64,000 nt of DNA, from assembly GCF_003464595.1 (NCBI RefSeq), contig NZ_QRZF01000015.1, positions 81,821 through 145,820 on the forward strand. Reading direction: 5' to 3'. The position numbers and the translations under genes are program-made. The notes below the pieces were generated by a model. That model was not told where the DNA came from. It saw nothing but the letters and a program-made list of their open reading frames with translations, and searched no databases. The stretch is from Bacteroides intestinalis (GTDB lineage: Bacteria > Bacteroidota > Bacteroidia > Bacteroidales > Bacteroidaceae). Shown piece by piece: positions 43,978-54,718 of this stretch (position 1 is its first letter; each line of letters begins with the position of its first letter).

Positions 43978-45519
43978 TCAGTGCTTATTAACGGTTTTTA
44001 AAACCTCTTGGTTTATTTCAACCTTAGAAGCTGCCCGTAATCGTGCTACCCAACGCTCCTCCAGGTAATTCTGATAATCACCGGCAAGCAGTCCACGCAC
44101 CTCCTGATAACCCTCAGGACCCTTTATTTTCTCACCCAGAAAAGTGGTAAAAGGAAATGACGGTATAGGTTCAGCCTTCTCTTTTTTGAATATTTCATCA
44201 TCTACATAGATATTGTCTCCAAGGGCAAATAATCCTTGTTCGGCCTGTACTTGCTGTTTTTTGGCATTAAATGTCAACCGGATGGCATCCTGCCACTCTT
44301 CTTCCGGCAAAGATTTTAAAAGCTTACGAACTTGCTTCCCTATTCGTTTTGTTGCAGAATGTATCACAATCCCTTTATAATGAGGACTTTTCCAATGGTA
44401 ATCTGAACGATGCTTATCAAAGTAAGCAGCCATTCCCACCTCATCCGAAGGTACGCGTTCCCATATTTCCCGGTTACTGATTTCAAACAACAACATACCA
44501 TCACGATACTCTTGCATAAGCATACGAAACTCCGGATACTTCTGTTCCAAACGACCGTATTCATAGTCGAGCACGGATTTCATGATAAACCCTTTCAACT
44601 GACGTTGTATCCCCTGAGAATGGGCAATAGCAAAATTTGCAAACATTTGCCCCGTATATTCTCTGCCACCAAGAGTAAAAAGTTTCTTTTCAGTCTGCCC
44701 TTTTGCCAGCAATTCATCCATTCCCGCTTTATCCGGTGTGTATTGATACTCTTTTTTCAACTTCTCCACCAAAGATTCTGTTCCCTTATCCATTCCATGA
44801 CGGCGGGTCTGGCGACGGATAATTTCATCTTTCACATCCTCGAAAGGCAAAATATCTTTTCGTTCAAGCACCTTGACAATATGAATACCCTGCGGAGTGA
44901 AGAAAGGACGGGATATTTCACTCGGTTTCATTTCAAAGACCGTATCTTCAAATTCAGCCGGCATCTGTAGCCAACCTACCCAGAAAGACTTCTTTTCGTC
45001 AGAAAAGTTACGTACGCAAGCATCAAAATCCGCTTGTCCGTTCTGCAATGCAGTATAAAGAGAATCCATGCGGGCTTCAGTAGTACGGAGCAAATGACTG
45101 GTAGCTGTCTGAGGCAGGGATTTAAAGATATGACTAACCCGTACTTGTCCTGCACGCTGATTGGCTCTCATCTTGTCATATACCTGGCGCGCAGCAAGTT
45201 CTGATACGGTTTCATCTGTTAAGTAAGTCTTTGCCAACTGACGGCGATACCCTTCCAGCTCTTCACGGAAAGCACGGGTCGTATCCAATCCTATAGCCTC
45301 GGCTGCAGCAACCTTCAACTTAAAGTTTACAAACAAATCAACATATTCGTTCAATGTTTTCTGCTCTATACCGGAAAGAGCATTATTTTTATTATAGATA
45401 TATTCAAACTCTGAACGGAGAATATCTTTCCCGTTAATACGCATCAGCACAGGATCTTGCTGAGCAAAAACTGTCCATCCCAGACAAAGGAGAATTATTG
45501 TCAATCCACTTCTTATCAT
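43978..45519 (-). CDS. SurA-like peptidylprolyl isomerase
   Basis: A 513-residue periplasmic protein. The ATG at 45519 (MIRSGLTIILLCLGW, ends VFAQ) is taken because it gives a normal signal peptide; the 15 upstream codons are non-typical. Parvulin motifs occur near residues 125-220: RVSHIFKSLPQ, QADFDACVRNFSDEKKSFWVGWLQMPAEFEDTVFEM and GIHIVKVLERKDILPFEDV. The C-terminal 250 residues form a second chaperone region. First gene of the operon reaching mutL. Confidence 0.88.
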   Translation of the reverse strand: MIRSGLTIILLCLGWTVFAQQDPVLMRINGKDILRSEFEYIYNKNNALSGIEQKTLNEYVDLFVNFKLKVAAAEAIGLDTTRAFREELEGYRRQLAKTYLTDETVSELAARQVYDKMRANQRAGQVRVSHIFKSLPQTATSHLLRTTEARMDSLYTALQNGQADFDACVRNFSDEKKSFWVGWLQMPAEFEDTVFEMKPSEISRPFFTPQGIHIVKVLERKDILPFEDVKDEIIRRQTRRHGMDKGTESLVEKLKKEYQYTPDKAGMDELLAKGQTEKKLFTLGGREYTGQMFANFAIAHSQGIQRQLKGFIMKSVLDYEYGRLEQKYPEFRMLMQEYRDGMLLFEISNREIWERVPSDEVGMAAYFDKHRSDYHWKSPHYKGIVIHSATKRIGKQVRKLLKSLPEEEWQDAIRLTFNAKKQQVQAEQGLFALGDNIYVDDEIFKKEKAEPIPSFPFTTFLGEKIKGPEGYQEVRGLLAGDYQNYLEERWVARLRAASKVEINQEVLKTVNKH

Positions 45520-45597
45520 AACTATCTTCTTTTGAAAAAGAACAATGTAATAACGGGAAAACATCTTTTATATTGTTTGCCTTCAACGGCTTTCTTT

Positions 45598-45707
45598 AAA
45601 CACATCATCTGTCTGCCTCAAACAGATGGTCTATTTACCTTGAACAAACGGTCTGTTTACCTCAAACAGACCATCTGTTTATGCCGGACAGACCATGTAT
45701 TTTCAGA
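45598..45707. repeat. 22-bp tandem palindromic repeat array
   Basis: Five units start at 45598, 45620, 45642, 45664 and 45686, exactly 22 bp apart. The consensus core is AAACAGAnnnTCTGTTT plus a linker near ACCTC. The sequence differs from the 25945 array, but period and design are the same. It lies directly 3' of the guaB terminator. Confidence 0.85.
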
Positions 45708-45712
45708 AACTA

Positions 45713-45748
45713 AAATACCCGGAAAGAAACTGCTCCTTTCCGGGTATT
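45713..45748 (-). terminator. intrinsic terminator after guaB
   Basis: The stem AATACCCGGAAAG / CTTTCCGGGTATT with a short loop is followed by TTTAG on the minus strand, 22 nt after the guaB stop. Confidence 0.8.
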
Positions 45749-45770
45749 CTTATCTAACTTGCCTATACTT

Positions 45771-47258
<1,488 letters not shown>

Positions 47259-47267
47259 TTAAAATTT

Positions 47268-47318
47268 ATTGCGTGCAAATATACGGTTTTTATTCCATTC
47301 CGTATATCTGCACGCAAT
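47268..47318 (-). promoter_or_regulatory. inverted repeat over the guaB promoter
   Basis: Arms at 47268-47286 and 47300-47318 are 19 bp long with one mismatch (ATTGCGTGCAAATATACGG and its complement) around a 13-nt centre. The left arm contains the guaB -7 box. It could be an operator for a dimeric regulator; no T run follows. Confidence 0.6.
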
Positions 47319-47351
47319 ATTTTTTTCTTTTTTTAAACCAACAGTCAAGGG

Positions 47352-49535
47352 TTAATTCGCCATTTCAGAAATGAACTTGATGCGAACCAAACGTACTTCT
47401 TCTTCCGTGAAATCATCCCCCAACTCATCAAGGGCATCATCTACTTTGTCTGTGGTGGATTCTTTATAATAATCATAGATATCCAGCATATGGTCTTCGT
47501 CCATAATCTCATCCAGGAAGTAGTCGATATTCAACTTCGTACCGGAATAAACAATAGCTTCTATTTCGTCCAGCAAATCACTGAACTCGATACCTTTGGA
47601 AAGAGCGATATCATCCAATGCCACTTTCCGGTCTATAGACTGAATAATAGAAACCTTCAGTTTTGACTTATTGGCAACCGTACGAACACGTAAATCTTCC
47701 GGGCGTTCAATCTCATTCTCTTCACAATGACGCTTAATGAGTTTACAGAACTCTTCACCATAACGTTTCGCCTTACCGGCTCCTACACCAGGAATATTCT
47801 GCAGTTCGTCCAATGTCACCGGATAGATAGTAGCCATGGCTTCCAACGAAGGATCCTGGAATATAACGTAAGGCGGTACTTCCAACTTTTTAGAGAGCTT
47901 CTTACGCAAGTCCTTCAGCATGGAATAAAGAGCCGGATCGACAGCACAAGAACCACCTCCTCGTGTTGGAGCTTCTTCTTCCACTTCTTCGAAATCATTA
48001 TCTTCGGTTATCTTAAATGACTTAGGATGTTTCAGGAATTTCTTTCCGTCATCCGTCACTTTCAGCAAACCGTAATTTTCCACATCTTTACTCAGGTAAC
48101 CGGCAATCAACGCCTGACGAATGACAGCATTCCATGTCTTGTCCTCTTCGCCCATGCCAGAACCGAAAGCTTCCAGATCTTCATGCAGGTGCGCTTGTAC
48201 TTCGGTAGTTTCGCGTCCTTGTATAATGTCGATAATATAATCTGCTTTAAAATTCTCTTTCACCGCGAGAATAGCCTCTATCACGGTACATAATAATTCT
48301 TGAGCCTCCACTTGTTTTTTCGGGTTTAAACAGTTGTCACAATTTCCACAGTTCTCTTCCAAATACTCTTCGCCGAAGTAATGCAAGAGCGTCTTTCGGC
48401 GGCATACAGAAGATTCGGCATAAGCAGCAGTTTCCAACAGAAGCTGTTTGCCAATTTCCTGTTCTGCTACAGGTTTTCCTTGCATGAACTTTTCCAGTTT
48501 CTGCAAGTCTTTATTGGTATAAAAGGTAATACACTGTCCTTCACCTCCGTCTCTTCCGGCACGTCCTGTTTCCTGATAATATCCTTCCAGACTTTTCGGA
48601 ATATCATAGTGAATAACATAACGTACATCAGGCTTATCAATACCCATACCAAAAGCAATGGTTGCTACAATCACATCTATTTTCTCCATCAAGAAGTCAT
48701 CTTGATTTTGCGTACGTGTTGCAGAATCCATGCCTGCATGGTAAGCGCGGGCATTAATGCCGTTTGCCTGCAGAATCTCAGCAAGTTCCTCTACTTTCTT
48801 TCGGCTCAGGCAATAAATAATACCTGATTTCTCCGAGTTATTCTTGATAAACTTGATGATATCTCTATCTATATTATTAGTTTTGGGACGTACCTCATAA
48901 TAGAGGTTCGGACGATTGAACGAAGACTTGAACACCTCAGCGTCCACCATACCCAGATTTTTCTGAATATCGTGCTGTACTTTAGGAGTAGCAGTCGCCG
49001 TCAAAGCAATCACCGGAGCTTTTCCGATTTCATTGATAATAGGACGGATACGTCGGTATTCCGGACGGAAATCATGTCCCCACTCGGAGATACAATGTGC
49101 TTCGTCTACAGCATAGAAGGATATCTTCACTGTCTTCAGAAACTCCACGTTTTCCTCTTTCGTCAGCGATTCGGGAGCCACATACAGCAACTTCGTCTTA
49201 CCGCTGAGGATATCAGACTTTACCTGATCTATCGCACCTTTATTAAGGGAAGAGTTTATAAAATGGGCAATACCATCTTCTTCACTGAAGTTACGCATCG
49301 CATCGACCTGGTTCTTCATTAGAGCAATCAGAGGAGAAATCACAATACCCGTGCCTTCCATCATTAATGAAGGTAACTGGTAACATAATGATTTGCCACC
49401 GCCTGTAGGCATCAGCACGAATGTATCGTTGCCTGCCAACAGATTCTGTATGATAGCTTCCTGATTCCCTTTAAACGTGTCAAATCCGAAGTACTTCTTC
49501 AGCTGGTCTGTCAAATTAATCTTCTTCCCTGCCAT
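47352..49535 (-). CDS. recQ: ATP-dependent DNA helicase RecQ
   Basis: A 727-residue 3'-5' helicase. Motifs in order: PTGGGKSLCYQLP (Walker A), DEAHCISEWGHDFRPEYR (motif II and aromatic loop), ALTATATPKV, the second RecA domain with TIAFGMGIDKPDVRYVIHYDIP and QETGRAGRDG, the zinc site CRRKTLLHYFGEEYLEENCGNCDNC, the winged helix and an HRDC domain (LYSMLKDLRKKLSKKLEVPPYVIF). About 90 acidic residues follow the HRDC, longer than E. coli RecQ. It has its own promoter at 49608-49638. Confidence 0.95.
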   Translation of the reverse strand: MAGKKINLTDQLKKYFGFDTFKGNQEAIIQNLLAGNDTFVLMPTGGGKSLCYQLPSLMMEGTGIVISPLIALMKNQVDAMRNFSEEDGIAHFINSSLNKGAIDQVKSDILSGKTKLLYVAPESLTKEENVEFLKTVKISFYAVDEAHCISEWGHDFRPEYRRIRPIINEIGKAPVIALTATATPKVQHDIQKNLGMVDAEVFKSSFNRPNLYYEVRPKTNNIDRDIIKFIKNNSEKSGIIYCLSRKKVEELAEILQANGINARAYHAGMDSATRTQNQDDFLMEKIDVIVATIAFGMGIDKPDVRYVIHYDIPKSLEGYYQETGRAGRDGGEGQCITFYTNKDLQKLEKFMQGKPVAEQEIGKQLLLETAAYAESSVCRRKTLLHYFGEEYLEENCGNCDNCLNPKKQVEAQELLCTVIEAILAVKENFKADYIIDIIQGRETTEVQAHLHEDLEAFGSGMGEEDKTWNAVIRQALIAGYLSKDVENYGLLKVTDDGKKFLKHPKSFKITEDNDFEEVEEEAPTRGGGSCAVDPALYSMLKDLRKKLSKKLEVPPYVIFQDPSLEAMATIYPVTLDELQNIPGVGAGKAKRYGEEFCKLIKRHCEENEIERPEDLRVRTVANKSKLKVSIIQSIDRKVALDDIALSKGIEFSDLLDEIEAIVYSGTKLNIDYFLDEIMDEDHMLDIYDYYKESTTDKVDDALDELGDDFTEEEVRLVRIKFISEMAN

Positions 49536-49607
49536 GATTCATTAGGTTGTTTTTTTGAATGATTGTTTAACATCTCGTATAGCCATTCTTTTTAATAAGA
49601 ACTCTAA

Positions 49608-49638
49608 CAAAGTTATAAACAACTTCTTAATTTTCAAG
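49608..49638 (-). promoter_or_regulatory. promoter of recQ
   Basis: The -7 box TAACTTTG (49608-49615) is exact and CTTG (49635-49638) lies 19 nt upstream. The leader would be about 65 nt. Confidence 0.65.
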
Positions 49639-49706
49639 CATAATCCAATGAATATTTTTCAATAAAAAACAAAAAAGTCAGTTTTGTGCATCCTTATCGT
49701 TTGATT

Positions 49707-50954
49707 TTAAGCAGTTTGCAGTCTTGCAATGTTTGCTTTTTCAAGTTGTTGTTTAGCGTAATCCAACGTCACAACAAAGCTATCTTTGTGTTCAGAAGGG
49801 ATTTCGAACATAGCATCCATCATTATGGTCTCCACAATAGATCGCAATCCACGGGCTCCCAATTTATATTCCACAGCCTTATCGACTATGTATTCAAAAA
49901 CCTCATCTTCGAACTTCAATTCCACTTTATCCATCTCGAACAGCTTTACATACTGTTTGATAATAGAGTTCTTGGGTTCAGTCAGGATGGAACGCAAAGC
50001 AGCACGGTCCAACGGATTAAGATAAGTCAGCACCGGCAGACGACCAATAATTTCAGGTATTAAACCGAATGACTTCAAATCCTGCGGAGCGATATATTGC
50101 ATCATATTGCTCTTATCGATCACCGCAGTATTACGCACTGCACTATAACCCACCACATGAGTATTCAGGCGTTGAGCTATTTTCTTCTCAATACCATCGA
50201 ATGCACCGCCGCAAATGAAAAGGATATTCTTCGTGTTCACCGGAATCATCTTCTGGTCGGGGTGTTTACGTCCACCCTGAGGCGGTACGTTCACCACTGA
50301 ACCTTCCAACAATTTCAGTAACCCTTGCTGTACACCTTCTCCACTCACATCACGGGTGATGGAAGGGTTATCACCCTTACGGGCAATCTTATCAATTTCA
50401 TCAATGAACACAATGCCTTGTTCTGCTTCGGGAACATTGTAATCTGCCACCTGTAGCAGGCGGGTCAGAATACTTTCAATATCCTCACCTACATATCCCG
50501 CCTCAGTAAGCACCGTGGCATCTACAATCGTAAAAGGAACATGAAGCAGTTTGGCAATAGTACGCGCCAGCAAGGTCTTTCCCGTACCAGTACTTCCTAC
50601 CATAATAATGTTGGACTTTTCAATTTCCACATCATCACCGCCATCCTTTTGCAGCAAGCGCTTGTAGTGATTGTATACCGACACGGAAAGGAAGCGCTTG
50701 GCATCGTCCTGTCCAATGACATATTGATCAAGGAATTCTTTTATTTCTAAAGGTTTCGGAAGTTCTCTCAGATTCAGTTTTGTTGCAGCGCCATCTCTTT
50801 TTGCTCCACCCAATGCCTCCTGAGTAATTTCATAGGCCTGGGTAGCACAACTATCGCAAATGTAGCCGTTCATTCCTGTAATCAGGAATCCGACTTCATC
50901 TTCCATACGCCCACAAAAGCTACACCTGTTTTTGTTTCTTTTTGAGTCTGCCAT
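49707..50954 (-). CDS. clpX: ATP-dependent protease ATPase subunit ClpX
   Basis: A 415-residue AAA+ unfoldase that feeds ClpP. The N-terminal zinc finger (CSFCGR, then CDSC) is followed by [18 protein letters not shown] (Walker A), [13 protein letters not shown] (Walker B), the pore loop within GYVGED and the sensor arginine in GARGLRSI. The ClpP-docking loop region is at [10 protein letters not shown]. It starts 2 nt after the clpP stop. Confidence 0.97.
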   Translation of the reverse strand: MADSKRNKNRCSFCGRMEDEVGFLITGMNGYICDSCATQAYEITQEALGGAKRDGAATKLNLRELPKPLEIKEFLDQYVIGQDDAKRFLSVSVYNHYKRLLQKDGGDDVEIEKSNIIMVGSTGTGKTLLARTIAKLLHVPFTIVDATVLTEAGYVGEDIESILTRLLQVADYNVPEAEQGIVFIDEIDKIARKGDNPSITRDVSGEGVQQGLLKLLEGSVVNVPPQGGRKHPDQKMIPVNTKNILFICGGAFDGIEKKIAQRLNTHVVGYSAVRNTAVIDKSNMMQYIAPQDLKSFGLIPEIIGRLPVLTYLNPLDRAALRSILTEPKNSIIKQYVKLFEMDKVELKFEDEVFEYIVDKAVEYKLGARGLRSIVETIMMDAMFEIPSEHKDSFVVTLDYAKQQLEKANIARLQTA

Positions 50955-50956
50955 AT

Positions 50957-51619
50957 TTATTTTTTAATCAACACTTCATCTACCATACCATACTCTTTGG
51001 CTTCCTGTGCCGTCATCCAGTAGTCACGGTCAGAATCTGCCCAAACTTTATCAAAAGGAGTATGAGAGTGATCAGCAATGATAGTATACAGTTCTTTCTT
51101 CAGTTTTTGTATTTCACGGGCTGTGATTTCAATATCTGAAGCCTGTCCCTGTGCACCGCCCATCGGCTGATGTATCATTACACGTGAATGAGTCAGCGCC
51201 GAACGCTTACCCTCAGCACCTGCCACCAGCAACACTGCAGCCATACTTGCCGCCATACCGGTACAGATAGTTGCTACATCACTTGTAATAAACTGCATTG
51301 TATCATAAATACCTAATCCTGCATATACAGAACCACCCGGTGAATTGATATAAATAGAGATATCTTTACCCGGATCTACCGAGTCCAGATAAAGTAACTG
51401 CGCCTGTAAAGTATTGGCGGTATAATCGTCAACTTGCGTACCGAGGAAAATGATGCGGTCCATCATCAAGCGGGAGAAAACGTCCAACTGTGTTACATTA
51501 AGCTGACGTTCTTCCAGGATATAAGGATTTAAATACCCGGCTTGTGATTTAATCACATCGTCCAACACCAAACTATTCATACCTAAATGCTTGGTAGCGT
51601 ATTTTCTAAAATCATCCAT
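50957..51619 (-). CDS. clpP: ATP-dependent Clp protease proteolytic subunit
   Basis: A 220-residue serine protease. The ATG at 51619 (MDDFRKYATKHLGMNSLVLDD) is chosen; the upstream extension in the same frame is Phe-rich non-coding sequence overlapping a terminator. The Ser is in TGMAASMAAVLL, the His in RVMIHQPMGGAQGQ, and the Asp near DRDYWMTAQEAKEYG. Forms the ClpXP complex with the product of the next gene. Confidence 0.97.
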   Translation of the reverse strand: MDDFRKYATKHLGMNSLVLDDVIKSQAGYLNPYILEERQLNVTQLDVFSRLMMDRIIFLGTQVDDYTANTLQAQLLYLDSVDPGKDISIYINSPGGSVYAGLGIYDTMQFITSDVATICTGMAASMAAVLLVAGAEGKRSALTHSRVMIHQPMGGAQGQASDIEITAREIQKLKKELYTIIADHSHTPFDKVWADSDRDYWMTAQEAKEYGMVDEVLIKK

Positions 51620-51687
51620 ATTACTTTCTTTATTTAGGTTTAGTAAATTGAAATGCAAAGAAACAAAAAAGAACACAGAGACACAAA

Positions 51688-51723
51688 AAAACACAGAGTT
51701 ATATACTATAAAACTCTGTGTTT
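51688..51723 (-). terminator. intrinsic terminator between tig and clpP
   Basis: A 12-bp stem AAACACAGAGTT / AACTCTGTGTTT with an 11-nt loop is followed by a T run on the minus strand. It would limit read-through from tig into clpP, so clpPX likely has an additional promoter. A partial direct repeat (GAACACAGAGACAC) lies beside it. Confidence 0.8.
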
Positions 51724-51759
51724 CTTAATGTTTTTAAACTGTTTTCAGAATAAAAAAGC

Positions 51760-53115
51760 TTATTCAAACATCTTGTTGAATTCTTCTGCAGAAATTGTTT
51801 TGTTATTCAGCTTCACCTGAGACTTCAAAGCAGAAGCCAATTTGGTTTCAACAACGCGGTTCACCAAACCTTCTACACTTTCTTTCTTCTTCAGCATTTC
51901 CTTTGCATAGTTTTCCAGAAGATCTTCGGGAACGCTCATCATACCGTATTGTGCAAACTGAGCACGAGTAGCTTCCTTAGCCATATTGACTACATCTTCC
52001 TGTTCAACTTTAATATCATTTGCTTTCACCAACTGTTCCTTAATCAGGTGCCATGTCAGTTCTTCAATGCTCTTATCATAGTTGTCATCAACAAACTTAT
52101 CGTCTTTATCCTGGTTGTTCATACGCATGATGCGTTTCAGCAATGCATCCGGGAATTCCAGTTTGCCAACCTTTTCCATCAACATCTTACGAGCATCGAT
52201 CAAGAATTTATAATCGCTGTCTGCTACGAACTGATTAGCAATTACTTCTTTTACTTTAGCGCGGAATTCTTCTTCAGACTTCACTACGTCTTTACCACAT
52301 ACCTGGTCAAAGATTTCCTGAGTCAGTTCTCCTTCTACGAAACGAGTAACCTCTTCTACCTGATAACTGAAGTTAGATTTCATTTCAGCAGCCTCTTCCT
52401 TGTCGATCTTCAACAGAGAAGACAGTTCGGCAGCATTACCTTCCCATGCAGTGTGAGGATTGAATACAAGTACATCGTTTACCTTTGCATTGGCGAAAAT
52501 AGCCTTTTGCTCATCGTTCTTCATATAAGACGGCATCATTACAGCACCTTCTACCTGGATACCACCTTCTTTGGTATTGCCGTTTTCGTCCAGCTCAGCC
52601 AACAGACCTTTCAGCATATCCTTATCTTCGTAAACGTCTACTTTCTCGTACTTACCATTACGTTGTGTATAAGCTTTCACCTGATTGTTTACCATATCTT
52701 CGGTAACATCAATCAAATAGTAGTCTACTTTATCTTTAGCGTCTACTTCAGCCTTGAATTCAGGTGCCAAAGCAATATCAAACAGGAATTCGAATTCTTC
52801 CATAGTGTCGAAGTCGATCTCCGGTTGCTTGTCTTCGTTTGGCAACGGTTCGCCAAGGATAGATACATTATTATCTTGAATATACTTATATACAGCTTCT
52901 GAAAGTGCCTTGTTCACTTCTTCGGCAATAACAGATTTACCATACATTTTCTTCACCAAACTCATCGGAACCATACCCGGACGGAAACCCGGAACTTGAG
53001 CTTTCTGACGAAGACTTTTCAATGATTTATCAACTTTTTCCTGATAATCGGCTTTCTCAAGCTTTACAGTAAGCAGAGCGCTTACTTTGTCAATGTTTTG
53101 TAATGAAACGTTCAT
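51760..53115 (-). CDS. tig: trigger factor
   Basis: A 451-residue ribosome-bound chaperone. The N-terminal ribosome-docking region has KVPGFRPGMVPMSLVKKMYG in place of the usual GFRxGKxP, so the loop is modified. The central region is a diverged PPIase-like domain and the C-terminal arms end with EEFNKMFE. It is read from an exact promoter at 53168-53198, upstream of clpP, the usual bacterial order. Confidence 0.94.
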   Translation of the reverse strand: MNVSLQNIDKVSALLTVKLEKADYQEKVDKSLKSLRQKAQVPGFRPGMVPMSLVKKMYGKSVIAEEVNKALSEAVYKYIQDNNVSILGEPLPNEDKQPEIDFDTMEEFEFLFDIALAPEFKAEVDAKDKVDYYLIDVTEDMVNNQVKAYTQRNGKYEKVDVYEDKDMLKGLLAELDENGNTKEGGIQVEGAVMMPSYMKNDEQKAIFANAKVNDVLVFNPHTAWEGNAAELSSLLKIDKEEAAEMKSNFSYQVEEVTRFVEGELTQEIFDQVCGKDVVKSEEEFRAKVKEVIANQFVADSDYKFLIDARKMLMEKVGKLEFPDALLKRIMRMNNQDKDDKFVDDNYDKSIEELTWHLIKEQLVKANDIKVEQEDVVNMAKEATRAQFAQYGMMSVPEDLLENYAKEMLKKKESVEGLVNRVVETKLASALKSQVKLNNKTISAEEFNKMFE

Positions 53116-53167
53116 TCTGACAATTATTTATTTGATTTATACTTTGTTCCAATCTCAAATGAGGGTG

Positions 53168-53198
53168 CAAAATTAGCGTTATTCTTTCAATTATCAAA
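53168..53198 (-). promoter_or_regulatory. promoter of tig
   Basis: Minus strand TTTG (53195-53198), 19 nt, TAATTTTG (53168-53175): an exact Bacteroides promoter. Confidence 0.85.
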
Positions 53199-53558
53199 AA
53201 AACATAGCTGAATTATTTCTTTATAACAAAAGGAGAGAATACTTACCATTGAATGCTACCTCTATCATTAAAAAGAAAAGTCTGCGCCCCATAAACAACA
53301 AATTGTTATTTCATAAGGCTTTTATCTATAGATTCGAAAGAAAAAGCAAAAAAAAACAGAAGAGAAATATTGTTAATTCGAAATATTTCAGTTTCTTTGT
53401 TGCGGAATGGTAATGCGTTAGTTTTTAGATTTTCAGTACATGGTTTTTACTTCCGTTTTTATTAAAACGCTTTTGTAAACTCTCTGTTGTTGTGATCCTT
53501 TTATTATAGTTACTGTTCCAAGAGAGTTTTATTCATTTATTTATTTTACATTTTCATT
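53199..53558. other. long gene-free stretch upstream of the RRM gene
   Basis: About 360 nt with no credible ORF. It holds an AT-rich palindrome (GAAATATT...AATATTTC, about 53365-53391) and a TTTCTTTG box near 53393-53400 that might be a plus-strand promoter, giving a leader of about 150 nt. Short AACAAATTGTT-type palindromes are also present. Nothing else recognised. Confidence 0.4.
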
Positions 53559-53807
53559 ATGAACATTTACGTAGGAAACCTTAACTACAAAGTTAGGGAA
53601 TCAGACCTGCAAAAGGTCATGGAAGATTACGGTGCTGTAACCGCAGTCAAATTTATCAAAGATCGTGAAACCGGTCGTTTCAGAGGCATTGCATTTGTAG
53701 AAATGGAAGATGCAGCAGCTGCAGCTAAAGCGATTGAAGAACTCGACGGAGCTGAATATTTCGGCCGCAACATGGTAGTTAAAGAAGCAAGACCTCCGAA
53801 ATACTAA
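53559..53807 (+). CDS. small RRM RNA-binding protein
   Basis: An 82-residue protein made of a single RRM. RNP2 is MNIYVGNLNY at the start and RNP1 is GRFRGIAFVEM near residue 48; the C-terminal tail is short (KEARPPKY). Bacteroidota carry several such genes, proposed as RNA chaperones that take roles held by Hfq or cold-shock proteins elsewhere. Its long leader suggests post-transcriptional control. Monocistronic, ending at a strong terminator. Confidence 0.93.
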   Translation: MNIYVGNLNYKVRESDLQKVMEDYGAVTAVKFIKDRETGRFRGIAFVEMEDAAAAAKAIEELDGAEYFGRNMVVKEARPPKY

Positions 53808-53827
53808 TATAAAGGAGAAAGAAAACA

Positions 53828-53867
53828 AGACCGCCTGCTCACTCTTGGAAAAGAGAGCAGGCGGTCT
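53828..53867. terminator. bidirectional terminator between the RRM gene and lptB
   Basis: A GC-rich stem AGACCGCCTGCTC / GAGCAGGCGGTCT with short loop, followed by TTTGTTTT on the plus strand; on the minus strand it also follows lptB. Confidence 0.85.
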
Positions 53868-53884
53868 TTGTTTTACCACTATCA

Positions 53885-54640
53885 TTATTTCATAAAATCC
53901 TTGCGACGAAGCACAAAGCTATTACTCAGATACTTTTCACGTACAATTTTGTTTTCCGCCAACTCTTCCGGCGTTCCCTGGAACAAGATTTTCCCTTCGA
54001 ACAACAGATAAGCACGGTCGGTAATACTTAATGTTTCCTGCACGTTATGGTCAGTAATCAGGATACCGATATTCTTATCCTTTAATTTCCATACGATTTG
54101 CTGAATATCTTCTACAGCAATCGGGTCAACTCCTGCAAAAGGTTCGTCGAGCATGATAAACTTAGGGTCGATAGCAAGACAACGGGCAATCTCCGTACGA
54201 CGGCGCTCACCACCCGAAAGTTGGTTACCTTTATTTTTACGCACTTTCTGCAAACGGAATTCCGCAATCAGGCTTTCCAGTTTTTCCTTCTGATATTCCA
54301 GAGGTTTATCCGTCATTTCCAATACGGAAGCAATATTATCTTCCACACTCATCTGGCGGAATACAGATGCTTCCTGCGCCAAATATCCAATACCAGTTTG
54401 CGCACGCTTATACACCGGATATTTCGTAATATCCAAGTCATCCAGAAAGATGCGTCCCTCATTCGGCGTAATCAGTCCCACGGTCATATAGAATGAAGTC
54501 GTCTTACCAGCACCGTTCGGTCCCAGTAAACCAACAATTTCTCCCTGCTTCACATCTATGGAAACATGGCTTACTACTGTACGTTTACCGTACTTTTTCA
54601 CCAGGTCCTCGGTGCGAAGCACCATTTTGCTTTCTTCCAT
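53885..54640 (-). CDS. lptB: LPS export ABC transporter ATP-binding protein LptB
   Basis: A 251-residue cytoplasmic ATPase powering lipopolysaccharide extraction by LptFG. The ATG at 54640 ([13 protein letters not shown]) is preferred to the one ten codons upstream, which lies close to the -7 box. Walker [13 protein letters not shown], signature [15 protein letters not shown], Walker [14 protein letters not shown] and the switch His ILITDHNV are intact. The Lpt membrane partners are not in the window. Divergent from mlaE. Confidence 0.93.
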   Translation of the reverse strand: MEESKMVLRTEDLVKKYGKRTVVSHVSIDVKQGEIVGLLGPNGAGKTTSFYMTVGLITPNEGRIFLDDLDITKYPVYKRAQTGIGYLAQEASVFRQMSVEDNIASVLEMTDKPLEYQKEKLESLIAEFRLQKVRKNKGNQLSGGERRRTEIARCLAIDPKFIMLDEPFAGVDPIAVEDIQQIVWKLKDKNIGILITDHNVQETLSITDRAYLLFEGKILFQGTPEELAENKIVREKYLSNSFVLRRKDFMK

Positions 54641-54658
54641 ACTTGCGTTATTTTGCCG

Positions 54659-54666
54659 CAAATGTA
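54659..54666 (-). promoter_or_regulatory. putative -7 element of lptB
   Basis: TACATTTG on the minus strand matches TAnnTTTG; no clear -33 partner. The start codon follows 19 nt later. Confidence 0.45.
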
Positions 54667-54689
54667 GCAATTATCAGCTGAAAATGGGC

Positions 54690-54697
54690 TATATTTG
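54690..54697 (+). promoter_or_regulatory. putative -7 element of mlaE-mlaF
   Basis: TATATTTG on the plus strand, 22 nt before the mlaE start; no clear -33 partner. It is back to back with the lptB box in a 78-nt divergent region. Confidence 0.5.
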
Positions 54698-54718
54698 CAG
54701 ACAAAATAGTTAAGAGTC

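Noticed and set aside
47352..47480. A recQ pseudogene because of the long acidic end
   Set aside because: The helicase, zinc, winged-helix and HRDC parts are all intact; the C-terminal extension is family variation.
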